Shown: positions 1 to 7,890 of the stretch, in pieces | Numbering within the stretch: position 1 is the stretch's first letter | Layout: each line of letters begins with the position of its first letter | Assembly (NCBI GenBank): GCA_964550025.1 | Contig: CAZJYI010000083.1 | Span: 1 to 47,874 of the forward strand | Reading direction: 5' to 3' | From: CAZJYI01 sp964550025 | GTDB taxonomy: Bacteria > Verrucomicrobiota > Kiritimatiellia > UBA8416 > CAYOBW01 | DNA: 47,874 nucleotides | Notes under the pieces: generated by a model | The model's input: the letters and a program-made list of their open reading frames with translations, nothing else | The model's database searches: none | Told to the model about the DNA's origin: nothing | Made by a program: the position numbers and the translations under genes

Positions 1-48
<48 letters not shown>

Positions 49-57
49 ACGTGGAGA

Positions 58-86
58 ATTGCCGATTGATGATTGCTGATTGCCGA
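58..86. repeat. 7-nt tandem array, ATTGNYG type
   Basis: Four consecutive heptamers, ATTGCCG, ATTGATG, ATTGCTG and ATTGCCG, begin ten bases upstream of the tRNA on its 5' side. They are the first of several unrelated heptamer arrays in this window. No coding role is visible. Confidence 0.8.
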
Positions 87-148
87 AGGCTCTTCAAACA
101 TCAAAGCGCGGGGACTATATAGGAACGGGTGCGGCGGTGTCAACCCCT

Positions 149-1273
149 TCATTGGGAAGAGGTGGAAGCGTTTACCGGCATGGCGATGGAGACGGTGGTG
201 CCTTCGCCGTGAATGCCTTTGAAGACGATCGTTCCCCCGGCGAGTCCCACGCGTTCGCGCATGCCCATCAGGCCAAGCGAGTGCGGATCCTCGATCTGGC
301 TCTGCTCGATCCCCCGGCCGTCGTCCACGACCTCCAGCAGGAAGACCTCGTCGCGCAGCTCCAGCCTTACGGAGACGTGCTGCGCACCCGAGTGGCGGGC
401 TATGTTCGTGAGCAATTCCTGGAATACGCGGAACAACTCCGTGGCAGCCGGTTCGCCCACGGTGAAAGACTCGGGCGCGGTATCGATGCGGCACCGGACG
501 CCGGTTCGTTTTTCGAACTCCCGCAATTCCCCTTCCACGGCGGCGACCAGTCCAAGGTCGTCAAGGGCGCCCGGCCGCAGCTCCGAGGAAATGTGGCGCA
601 CGGTCTGGATCGTATCGCCGATCAGCTCCGACATGCCTTCCAGCTTCCCGAGAACCAACGGTTTCTGATCGTTATCGGGCATACGCCCCACCATTCCCGT
701 CAGCCGGGCCTGGTCCATCTTGAGGGCCGTGAGCGACTGCCCGAGCTGGTCGTGGATCTCCCGCGCAATGCGTGTGCGTTCCTCCTCGCGTATGCTCTGG
801 AGGTGCGCGGTGAGGCGCCGCATGTCCTCGTGGGAGCGTGCCAGGCGGTCCTCGTCACGTTTGCGTTCCCTGGCGTACAGAATGGCGCGCACGAGCAGCT
901 CTCCGCTGAGCTGGTCCTTGACGAGGTAGTCCTGGGCGCCGGCACGCATGGCCGCCAGGAACACGGCCTGCTGGTCCAGGCCGCTCACCACCACGATCGG
1001 CAACTCGGGGCAGGCCGCGTGGACCCGCTTGACGGTGTCGACGCCGGAGCTGTCCGGCAGACCGAGATCAAGGAGCACAACGTCGGCCCTGTGTTTGGCC
1101 AAGTGCAGCATGCCGTCCTGAAGCGTATCGGCCCAGGACAGTTCGAAGCGCCCTTGACCCGATACGGAGAGCATCTTGCGGACGATAGCGTAAATGGGTC
1201 TCTGGTCATCGATCAGCAGCACATTCACGGGCGCGCCCCCCAACATTTCCGATGTTGCACTGCCCGGCGTCAT
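149..1273 (-). CDS. Response regulator-histidine kinase hybrid (REC-HisKA_3-HATPase)
   Basis: This 374-residue cytoplasmic signalling protein has an N-terminal receiver domain (about residues 16-135). The acidic pair is D22/D23, the phospho-acceptor D69 (VVLLDLGLPD), S97 and K119 (YLVKD). A HisKA_3 dimerisation domain follows, with the phosphorylatable H174 in REIHDQLGQ, and then a HATPase_c domain (N290 in NIARHSG, DDGRGI near 317, GLMGMRERVG). HisKA_3 is the NarX/DegS/UhpB-type kinase module, whose partners are usually LuxR-type regulators. No membrane segment or output regulator is present, so it probably works as a soluble phosphorelay node fed by another kinase. The ATG at 1273 has GGAGG eight bases upstream. 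A Zn-finger/HTH gene lies upstream on the same strand. Confidence 0.93.
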   Translation of the reverse strand: MTPGSATSEMLGGAPVNVLLIDDQRPIYAIVRKMLSVSGQGRFELSWADTLQDGMLHLAKHRADVVLLDLGLPDSSGVDTVKRVHAACPELPIVVVSGLDQQAVFLAAMRAGAQDYLVKDQLSGELLVRAILYARERKRDEDRLARSHEDMRRLTAHLQSIREEERTRIAREIHDQLGQSLTALKMDQARLTGMVGRMPDNDQKPLVLGKLEGMSELIGDTIQTVRHISSELRPGALDDLGLVAAVEGELREFEKRTGVRCRIDTAPESFTVGEPAATELFRVFQELLTNIARHSGAQHVSVRLELRDEVFLLEVVDDGRGIEQSQIEDPHSLGLMGMRERVGLAGGTIVFKGIHGEGTTVSIAMPVNASTSSQ

Positions 1274-1378
1274 GCTGCGCGCCTCCGCTGTGGAATGAAC
1301 CAGATGCAGACACCCTAAGAAAACCCGCGCACGATGTCCACAGCTTTGACCGGCAGCATCCGGCTTGTCGGATGGCGG

Positions 1379-1660
1379 TCATTCGCGACGCCGCCTGGCA
1401 TGCCACATGTCCCGGTGCTTCTGCGAGCAGAACTTGGCTTGCAGCGGCCGCTTGGCTGTAAAGACGCGTCCGCACACGAGGCACCGGACCTTGAAGGCGT
1501 TCTTCAAGGACGAAGTCGGGATCAGGGTCTTCGTCTCCATGACCTCCTTCACGGTTGCCGGCAGGCGGCCTGCGTCGATCCAGGAGTGGATAGTATTGAT
1601 ATGGACGCCGAGGATGCGGGCAGCCTGTGCGGGCGTCACGAAATGAGTGTCTTCGCTCAT
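1379..1660 (-). CDS. Small HTH plus zinc-finger DNA-binding protein
   Basis: A 93-residue protein. Residues 8-50 form an excisionase/MerR-like helix-turn-helix (TPAQAARILGVHINTIHSWIDAGRLPA). Residues 65-90 hold CLVC, then FCSQKH with a further histidine, which looks like a C2-CH zinc-binding knuckle with a very basic tail (HARRRRE). The start at 1660 is preferred over an upstream in-frame ATG because AGAGGAG sits at the right distance before it. It is co-directional with the downstream kinase hybrid (about 105 bp gap) and diverges from the envelope protein gene at 1953, so it could regulate either. No specific family was recognised; the function is inferred from the fold only. Confidence 0.75.
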   Translation of the reverse strand: MSEDTHFVTPAQAARILGVHINTIHSWIDAGRLPATVKEVMETKTLIPTSSLKNAFKVRCLVCGRVFTAKRPLQAKFCSQKHRDMWHARRRRE

Positions 1661-1778
1661 GGGGGTCTCCTCTCGACGGGGGGAGTCCATAATCAGCGTA
1701 AACAGCGCGTCGTAGTTCACGGTCAACGTTTCTCCTTCCAGCCCAACTGAACTCTCCCCACTTGACGTTGCCCACTAT

Positions 1779-1802
1779 CGCAAGGTTGGTGCCAACCCTG
1801 CG
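1779..1802. promoter_or_regulatory. Inverted repeat, candidate operator
   Basis: GGTTGG and CCAACC are separated by TG and bracketed by CGCA/TGCG, giving a 24-bp near-perfect palindrome in the divergent spacer between the small HTH gene and the GYF/OmpA gene. It is a plausible binding site for the HTH protein encoded next to it. No promoter boxes could be assigned with confidence. Confidence 0.4.
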
Positions 1803-1952
1803 CTACCATCGCAAAGCATTGATTACAAACTCTTTACAGAACAGACTCTCATTTCAACCGCGACTCACAACAGCGTCCGCCCTGTTCGCGAACGAACACT
1901 TTGCCATTCGACTTGAAATCGTGCCGCTTTGCTGTTTGAATCATCCGGTACT

Positions 1953-3803
1953 ATGTCCGTGCCTCAAGACAATCAGAGCGGGGCCACGCCGGGCGACTCC
2001 GACGGTTCGGTCAAGTGGTTTGTGCGCAAGCCGGACGGGTCCGTCTACGGCCCGGAGACAGCCGAGGTCCTGCTGGAGTGGGCAGCCGAGTGCCGGCTTG
2101 TCTGCGGCAACGAGGTATCCAAGGACAAGAAGCACTGGATTGCCGCCGAGGACCTCCCGCACCTCCAGATGCACTGGGTAGCCGAATCCCCTGACGGCAG
2201 GCGGTACGGGCCGTTCAACATTCTGGCCACCCGCGAGCTCTTCGAACACGAGGTACTGCCGGAGGACGCCGCCCTGAAGGACCTCAAGACCGGCGCGACA
2301 TCAACGGTCGCCGAACAGCTCAAAGCCCATCCGGGGCGCAGGCAGGACGTGCTTTTCGAAGAACCGGCGGAGGAGGAAGTCCCGAAACCGACGTCGGCGA
2401 AACGAAAGCGTTCGCGCCGCAAGAAGGCGAAGGAGGAGACGGCGCCCGCCGGACAAGACGAAGCGTTGCAGAAGCAGATCGCGGAGCTGGAGAAGCAGCG
2501 CAAGGCGCTCGAGAAGAAGACCCGCCAGCAGCAGAAGCTCCTGAAGCGGCAGGAGGACGCGCTTGACGCGGAGCGGCAGGACCACGCCCGGGAACAGGAG
2601 GCGCTGCGCGCGGAGATCGAGCAATTGCGCGAACAACCGACGGCGACGGCGGACGCGGCCCCGGACGAAGCGGCGAACGAGGCGGTGGAACAGTTGCAGC
2701 AGGAGGTTAAGGGCCTGGGCGGTGAGCTACAGAAAGCGCAGGCAACGGCGGAACGGCTCGAGGGCGCGATCGAGGCGAAGGAACAGGAGCGCAGGGCGCT
2801 CGAAGACGCAGCGGACAAGCGCGAACAGGAGTTGCTCGTGCAGCTCGAATCCGCCCAGGCGGATGCCGCGGGACTGCGCCTGCAGCTTGACGAACAGCTC
2901 GCCTCGACGGTCAGCCAGGCCGAGAGTACCGACCGCGTCGCCGAGCTCGAGGAGCGCCTGGCCGCGGACGACTCCCGCCTCGATGAGGCGCTGGCGCGCG
3001 CCAAGAAGGCCGAGAGAGCGTTGTCGAACGCGGATTCCCGCCACCGCTCGGAGAAGTCGGATCTGGAGAATCGCTTTTCGCGAACCAAGCGGCAGCTTGG
3101 GTCGGTGGAGCTGGCGTTGCGCCAGTCTCGCCATCGTGTCTCCATTCTATCCGTCATGGCGGCCACGCTGCTGCTCCTCCTGTTCGTGTTCATTATTCTG
3201 TACGTCCGTTCGAAAGATGATCTCCAGGAGTTGAACGCGGCGGCCGCGCGTTCCCCGGTTCGGAACGAAGGGGTCGTCGACAGCGGAGACGACACCCCCG
3301 GTACGTCGGGGGGGGGAAGCACGACCAGGGCGGGCGAAGCGGAACCGGACCCGGCGCGGTCCGCGGGCCGAACACCCCCGGCGCCGTCCGGATATCCACG
3401 GGTCAACATCCCGGGCATCAAGACCACGTTTTCGGGCGGGCGCTGCACAATGGTCTTTGACAAGCCGGTGTTCAGTTCGCTCGCAACCATTTCCTCTGAC
3501 GCCGACCCTCTCCTGAGCAAGGTTGCCGACCAGGTGCGGGGCTACATGCCCAGGTTCAGGCTTACCGTTCGGGGGCACACCGACAACGTGCCGTTGCGGA
3601 CCTCGGAGACCTATCCCGACAACGAGGCCCTCGGAATGGCGCGAGCCAGAGCGGTCACGGACCTTCTGGAAAGGCGGCACAGGCTTCCGAAGGACTCTCT
3701 GCATGCGACCTCCGCCGGCGACCGGGATCCGCCCTTTCCCAATGACACGCCCGAGAACCAGCGCAAGAACCGCACAGTCGTGTTGATTCTCGAGCGGAAG
3801 TAG
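1953..3803 (+). CDS. GYF-coiled-coil-OmpA envelope-spanning protein
   Basis: A 616-residue protein with an uncommon domain order. Residues about 10-115 contain two tandem GYF_2-like modules (WFVRKPDGSVYGPE, then HWVAESPDGRRYGPF). A basic linker follows, then a long Glu/Lys/Ala/Gln-rich coiled coil (about 150-380) and one membrane helix near residues 395-417. After a Gly/Pro/Ser-rich linker comes a C-terminal OmpA/MotB peptidoglycan-binding domain (about 500-616, RGHTDNVPLRTSETYPDNEALGMARA, with NDTPENQRKNRTVVL at the end). Topology implies GYF and coiled coil in the cytoplasm with OmpA in the periplasm. The ATG at 1953 is preferred to an upstream TTG at 1929. The stop codon TAG lies inside a 9-nt repeat unit. 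A diguanylate cyclase gene follows 34 bp downstream, which suggests a shared envelope or motility role. Confidence 0.88.
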   Translation: MSVPQDNQSGATPGDSDGSVKWFVRKPDGSVYGPETAEVLLEWAAECRLVCGNEVSKDKKHWIAAEDLPHLQMHWVAESPDGRRYGPFNILATRELFEHEVLPEDAALKDLKTGATSTVAEQLKAHPGRRQDVLFEEPAEEEVPKPTSAKRKRSRRKKAKEETAPAGQDEALQKQIAELEKQRKALEKKTRQQQKLLKRQEDALDAERQDHAREQEALRAEIEQLREQPTATADAAPDEAANEAVEQLQQEVKGLGGELQKAQATAERLEGAIEAKEQERRALEDAADKREQELLVQLESAQADAAGLRLQLDEQLASTVSQAESTDRVAELEERLAADDSRLDEALARAKKAERALSNADSRHRSEKSDLENRFSRTKRQLGSVELALRQSRHRVSILSVMAATLLLLLFVFIILYVRSKDDLQELNAAAARSPVRNEGVVDSGDDTPGTSGGGSTTRAGEAEPDPARSAGRTPPAPSGYPRVNIPGIKTTFSGGRCTMVFDKPVFSSLATISSDADPLLSKVADQVRGYMPRFRLTVRGHTDNVPLRTSETYPDNEALGMARARAVTDLLERRHRLPKDSLHATSAGDRDPPFPNDTPENQRKNRTVVLILERK

Positions 3804-3826
3804 ATCACGTAGATCCTGTTTTCAGG
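3800..3826. repeat. 9-nt array, GTAGATCNY type
   Basis: GTAGATCAC, GTAGATCCT and a degenerate third unit start one base before the stop codon of the preceding gene, so the TAG is supplied by the repeat. It is the same family as the reverse arm at 9334-9360. Confidence 0.6.
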
Positions 3827-3837
3827 AAGGGTTTCGA

Positions 3838-5043
3838 ATGCGGAGCTACCTCTCTCGGTTCGTCTGGCCTTTCGTTCTGCCCGTGCTGGCCGTGCTGGCC
3901 GGTTGCTGGCTGCAAACCAGGGCATGCGGACTATCGCAGGAGTGGCAGGAGGTGGTACTGCTGGCGCCGTACGCCATCATCCTCGCCGGCCTCCTGCTCA
4001 GCCTGCGGTTCAACCGAAGCTGCGCGTTCTTCTGCCTGCTCATTGTCGGCATCATCTATACGGCATTGGGACCGATGTTGCCCTCGAAGGGGGAAGACCT
4101 CTTCATCCGGACGCTGTTCATTGCGCTCTGCACGGTTGTGCCACTGAACCTCGTTGTCTTCTGCCTGATGCCGGAACGCGGCATCCTCACACCGCAGGGG
4201 TTTGTCCGTTTCTCGTTCATCCTCGCGCAGGCGGCCATCATCGCGTTTGCGTTGACAGCCAGGAGCGACCGTTTCCTGCCGCTCCTTCCGAGTGGATTCG
4301 TAGTCCCGCCCTACGCGTACGCGGTCATGTCTTTTTGCGCGGTGGTCATGGTGGCGAAGCTGGTATTCAGACCGTCCGCAATCGACAGCGGGGTGCTCAG
4401 TGCACTGCTGGTGCTGGCCATCGCCGCCTGCCGCATCCGGGAGCCGCTTGCCCTTGCGGCCCACGCCGGCATGGCCGGACTCGCGATTGCGTTCAGTATC
4501 ATCCAGCGTTCGCACGACATGGCATACCGCGACGAGCTCACCAGGCTTCCGGGACGACGGGCGCTGGAAGAAGCGCTGATGGAGCTGGGGCGGTGCTACG
4601 TCATTGCGATGGTAGACGTGGACCACTTCAAGCGCTTCAACGATCGCTACGGCCACAGCGTCGGCGATGATGTCTTGCGGCTTGTAGCCGCCAGGATGCG
4701 CCATACCGGCGGCGGTGGCCGCGCCTACCGTTACGGTGGCGAGGAGTTTGCAATCGTCTTTCGCCGGCGCACAATCAAGGACGTGTTGCCGTACCTCGAG
4801 GACCTGCGGCAAACCATTTCGGACTACCGGCTGACGATCCGCGGCTCGAGCCGGCCGCGCCGGAAAAGCAGGGGGCGCAAACTGCGGGCCAGGAGCCGGG
4901 GACGGGGCGGCGTCTCCGTCACGGTCAGCATCGGCGTTGCCGAACGCAACGACCGCTACGGGACACCCGAAGACGTCTTGAAGGCGGCAGACAAAGCGCT
5001 CTACCGCGCCAAGCGCAAAGGGCGCAACCGGGTGTGCCGGTGA
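3838..5043 (+). CDS. Membrane diguanylate cyclase (GGDEF)
   Basis: A 401-residue enzyme predicted to make cyclic di-GMP from two GTP. About six hydrophobic helices fill residues 8-225, forming an unclassified membrane sensor. The GGDEF domain follows (about 235-401), starting at YRDELTRLPGRRALEEAL with DVDHFKRFND for metal binding. The signature is G300-G-E-E-F304. The usual RxxD inhibitory site upstream of the signature is replaced by a glycine-rich stretch, so product feedback is probably absent. A basic insertion (RGSSRPRRKSRGRKL) sits between the signature and the final SIGVAERN motif. The ATG at 3838 follows AGGAAGGG. Co-transcription with the GYF/OmpA gene is likely. Confidence 0.93.
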   Translation: MRSYLSRFVWPFVLPVLAVLAGCWLQTRACGLSQEWQEVVLLAPYAIILAGLLLSLRFNRSCAFFCLLIVGIIYTALGPMLPSKGEDLFIRTLFIALCTVVPLNLVVFCLMPERGILTPQGFVRFSFILAQAAIIAFALTARSDRFLPLLPSGFVVPPYAYAVMSFCAVVMVAKLVFRPSAIDSGVLSALLVLAIAACRIREPLALAAHAGMAGLAIAFSIIQRSHDMAYRDELTRLPGRRALEEALMELGRCYVIAMVDVDHFKRFNDRYGHSVGDDVLRLVAARMRHTGGGGRAYRYGGEEFAIVFRRRTIKDVLPYLEDLRQTISDYRLTIRGSSRPRRKSRGRKLRARSRGRGGVSVTVSIGVAERNDRYGTPEDVLKAADKALYRAKRKGRNRVCR

Positions 5044-5050
5044 GGGGCGG

Positions 5051-5099
5051 TGATCAGTGACCAGTTATCAGTGATCGGTTGTCAGTGGTCAGTCATCGC
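5051..5099. repeat. 7-nt tandem array, TGATCAG type
   Basis: Seven heptamers run in strict register (TGATCAG, TGACCAG, TTATCAG, TGATCGG, TTGTCAG, TGGTCAG, TCATCGC) in the 108-bp convergent spacer between the diguanylate cyclase and adenosine deaminase genes. Confidence 0.8.
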
Positions 5100-5151
5100 T
5101 GAGAAAGGAGTGCCGGTTCCGGCGAGCATCCTCGACCAGCCACCCTTCTCC

Positions 5152-6420
5152 TTACTCCACGCACATGTTCACCCCGCACGTGGGGTTGGTGGTGGTGCGG
5201 TCGGGCGGTAGGAGCTCGCGTTCGAGTTGCTCGAAAAGGTCGATAAAGCGGCGTACATAGGCGCGCTTGCGGTTGTAGGTCCCGGGGAAGAAGCTGCCCT
5301 TGTATCCCGCGATGATGATGTTTCGGAACTGGTGTCTCGTGATCGGCAAATGTGTCACCATCAGTTCAAGCTCGTCGGCTGGCGTGGTTCCGGACACGAG
5401 CCTGTTGTCCGTGCAAATGGTGATCGAGAAGTTGTGCGCCAGCATTTGGGCAAGAGGGTGTTTTTCCATGCAGGTGATGTCGGGGGTCGTCTGGAGGTTG
5501 CTCGTCAGGCAGACCTCCACGGTGATCCTGCGTGCCGCCATGTACTCGGCGAGTTGCGTGACGAACAGGGCGCGGTCCCGGACGTCGGGATTCTGGATCA
5601 TATCCTCGCAAAACAGGAATGTCCCGTGCCCGATGCGGCTCGCGTGGCAGTCGGTAATGGCCTGGAAGATGGACTCCGGGCCGTAGGCTTCACCGGCATG
5701 CACCGTCTTGTTCAGAAAGTGACTATGGGCATACTGGTAGGCGGCGGTGTGGTAGGACGCGGGGTACCCGTACTCCTCCCCTGCCAGGTCGAAACCGACA
5801 ATCGGCAGGCTTTCCGTATCTCGCAATTCCACCGCGGCACGCGCCATTTCGACCGACGCCGTGGCCAGTATCTCCTTGTGCGGAGCGCGGGGCAACACGC
5901 TGATGAGGCGTCCGTAGTACGGGCTCATGTTCTCGTCGAACGAACGCATCGCGCAGGCGATGATGCCGTACTCAAAGGGCAGGTCCCTGCCCGACATCAC
6001 CTCCGGTCTCGCGTTGTGCGTCTTTTTTGCGCGCTCGAATCCCTTTGACACGGCCGTGAAAAGGTCCTTCATGGAGAGGTCGTCGTGAATGTGCAGTTGC
6101 GGGGCGAAGCGCACCTCGATGTAACGCACATTCTCGGCAATGTTGTCTTCGGCCAGCTCGTAGGCAATGCGTTCCACGTTCTCCACGTTGCGCAGGACGG
6201 CGCAGGTGTAGGCGAACCCCCGAAGATACTCGACAAGGCTCTCGTACTGGTCCTTGAACACCAGCTCGCGCAGGCCCTCCTCCTCGTAGGACGGCAATTC
6301 CACGTTTTCCTGGAGGGCCAGCTCGATCAGTGTCCCGAGGCGCAGCGATCCGTCCAGATGAAGATGCAGATCGGTTTTCGGGATCCGCTCGATGAACTCG
6401 CGTGTTATCAGTTGGGACAT
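5152..6420 (-). CDS. add: Adenosine deaminase family protein
   Basis: A 422-residue metal-dependent purine deaminase, predicted to convert adenosine to inosine in the cytoplasm. Zinc ligands are visible in HLHLDGS (H19, H21) and HAGE (H241, E244). SRIGHGTF carries the catalytic histidine, and D338 lies in ICTDNRL. In classical adenosine deaminases the last motif is TDDP; here the second Asp, which contacts the purine ring, is Asn, so substrate range may differ. The protein is roughly 90 residues longer than E. coli Add, mainly in the first half. The start at 6420 (MSQLITREF) is chosen because the longer frame runs into an assembly gap and repeat sequence. The neighbouring flavoprotein on the same strand is also nucleotide-metabolism-like. 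Confidence 0.9.
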   Translation of the reverse strand: MSQLITREFIERIPKTDLHLHLDGSLRLGTLIELALQENVELPSYEEEGLRELVFKDQYESLVEYLRGFAYTCAVLRNVENVERIAYELAEDNIAENVRYIEVRFAPQLHIHDDLSMKDLFTAVSKGFERAKKTHNARPEVMSGRDLPFEYGIIACAMRSFDENMSPYYGRLISVLPRAPHKEILATASVEMARAAVELRDTESLPIVGFDLAGEEYGYPASYHTAAYQYAHSHFLNKTVHAGEAYGPESIFQAITDCHASRIGHGTFLFCEDMIQNPDVRDRALFVTQLAEYMAARRITVEVCLTSNLQTTPDITCMEKHPLAQMLAHNFSITICTDNRLVSGTTPADELELMVTHLPITRHQFRNIIIAGYKGSFFPGTYNRKRAYVRRFIDLFEQLERELLPPDRTTTNPTCGVNMCVE

Positions 6421-6477
6421 GGCGTCAACCTCCCGGCAATCCTCTGCCGCGTACGTCTGCGCCTCTTGCCAATGCAC

Positions 6478-6512
6478 TGTTCGACGTTCGGTGTTCCACG
6501 TTCGATGTTCGA
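6478..6512. repeat. 7-nt tandem array left of the assembly gap (YGTTCGA type)
   Basis: Five heptamers in register (TGTTCGA, CGTTCGG, TGTTCCA, CGTTCGA, TGTTCGA) run directly into the N run. The right side of the gap continues with TGTTCGA, CGTTCGA, CGTTCGC (6613-6633), so the gap lies inside one array whose true length is unknown. Confidence 0.85.
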
Positions 6513-6612
6513 NNNNNNNNNNNNNNNNNNNNNNNNNNNNNNNNNNNNNNNNNNNNNNNNNNNNNNNNNNNNNNNNNNNNNNNNNNNNNNNNNNNNNNNN
6601 NNNNNNNNNNNN
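6513..6612. other. Assembly gap (100 Ns)
   Basis: Exactly 100 Ns, the usual arbitrary scaffold gap size. Both edges are the same heptamer repeat, so the assembler probably broke on the repeat. Any frame crossing the gap is artefactual. Confidence 0.97.
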
Positions 6613-6633
6613 TGTTCGACGTTCGACGTTCGC
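6613..6633. repeat. 7-nt tandem array right of the assembly gap
   Basis: Three heptamers (TGTTCGA, CGTTCGA, CGTTCGC) continue the array interrupted by Ns. The flavoprotein stop codon follows within 40 bases. Confidence 0.8.
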
Positions 6634-6670
6634 CCTCAAACGTCTCGCGAGACCGCTACCTCGTACGCTG

Positions 6671-7657
6671 TTACTCCAGCCCCACCAACGTCTTCATGTA
6701 CTGGGCGCGTTCGAAACCCTGCTTCTTGCCATGGCTCTTCTGCTTCAGCATCCCTCGGAATTCGTCAATCGACGAGAAGCCGTGGCGATTCATCCAACCG
6801 CGAATGCCGTCCAGAACGTCGGCGATGTGGCTTGGATCGCGCCGGTAGAGCACGGAACAGATCTGGAAGGCATTGGCGCCGGCGAGCAGGGCCTTGACGG
6901 CGCCCTCGTGGTCGTGCACGCCGGTGGTCAGACACAGGTCGCATTCGACCTGGTCACGCAGGATGGCGATCCAGCGTAGCGGCAGGCGAATGTCCTCCGG
7001 TCGCGACAGGTTGATGATGGAGGTGAGCTTGAGCTCCTCGATGTTGATGTCGGGCTGGAAAAAGCGATTGAAAAGCACGATGCCCGCGATTTTCAGTTCG
7101 GCAAGCTGCCGGACAACACCGATGATCGACGTGTAGAACGGTCCGAGTTTCACGGAGACGGGGATATTCACCTCCTCGGAGATGGCCCGCACCAGTTCGA
7201 CGTGCCGCGCCTCGATCTCGACTCCCGTGGTTTCCGGAGAGTCGGGAATGTCATAGACGTTCAATTCCATGGCATCGGCCCCGGCGACCTCGATCTTCCT
7301 GGCAAAACTCACCCACTTGTCGGCCGTCGTGCAGTTGATGCTGGCAATCACCGGAATGCCGGTCGTGGCCTTGATCTCGCGCACCCGTGCCAGGTACTTC
7401 TCGGGGCCGATCTGCATGGGAATGTCGGCACGAAGGTACTCGTAGGCCTCGGGGTGCAGGTCGTTCTCGAGCGATTCGTACATGTCGGCGACTTCGGCAC
7501 GAATCTGCTCCTCAAAGATCGATTTCAGCACCACGGCGCCCGCGCCCGCGTCCTCGAGTTTCCTGATCTTGTCGGCCGTGATCGTGTGCGTCGAACTGCC
7601 GACAACCAGGGGATTGTTCAGCCGCAGTCCAAGGTATGTCGTAGAGAGGTCGGTCAT
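6671..7657 (-). CDS. Dihydroorotate dehydrogenase-like FMN protein
   Basis: A 328-residue TIM-barrel flavoprotein of the class 1 DHOD/dihydropyrimidine dehydrogenase-like superfamily. Visible features are NPLVVGSS at strand 1, VVLKSIFEEQI, INCTTADKW, ELNVYDIPDSPETTG, SVKLGPFY, IVLFNRFF and the C-terminal phosphate-binding TTGVHDHEGAVKALLAGANAFQ. The family is widespread and often unassigned; orotate synthesis should not be assumed because the Cys or Ser base of true PyrD is not obvious. The start at 7657 follows GGGAG at good spacing; an upstream ATG is less likely. It probably forms a unit with the adenosine deaminase gene downstream on the same strand, separated by the repeat array and gap. 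Confidence 0.87.
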   Translation of the reverse strand: MTDLSTTYLGLRLNNPLVVGSSTHTITADKIRKLEDAGAGAVVLKSIFEEQIRAEVADMYESLENDLHPEAYEYLRADIPMQIGPEKYLARVREIKATTGIPVIASINCTTADKWVSFARKIEVAGADAMELNVYDIPDSPETTGVEIEARHVELVRAISEEVNIPVSVKLGPFYTSIIGVVRQLAELKIAGIVLFNRFFQPDINIEELKLTSIINLSRPEDIRLPLRWIAILRDQVECDLCLTTGVHDHEGAVKALLAGANAFQICSVLYRRDPSHIADVLDGIRGWMNRHGFSSIDEFRGMLKQKSHGKKQGFERAQYMKTLVGLE

Positions 7658-7890
7658 CCTTATTCTCCCGCGAAAGCGCGTCTTTCTGTTCTTGCACCCA
7701 TGTAAGGGGTATTGCGAAGCGGAATAATGCCAGCCTCCCCAATCCGGCACAAGGGATTAGTTGAATCGGGCTTGACGCGCCGCGCTAATCTCGGGATGCT
7801 ACGCGGGTTGCAGATTACCTGCCGAAACGGTTCTCCCCCGTAACCCGGAACCGGGCTTTTCGACAGGTCCCCAGAAGACAGGAGGGACGA

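Noticed and set aside
80..1318. Long plus-strand frame over the kinase hybrid gene
   Set aside because: It is the antisense reading of a gene with clear REC, HisKA_3 and HATPase motifs; the reading itself lacks recognisable motifs.
2045..3520. Long minus-strand frame over the GYF/OmpA gene
   Set aside because: Ser/Arg/Cys-rich antisense of GC-rich coding sequence; all domain motifs are on the plus strand.
5152..6639. Adenosine deaminase frame extended through the N run
   Set aside because: The upstream part reads repeat sequence and Ns; the ATG at 6420 starts the conserved protein.
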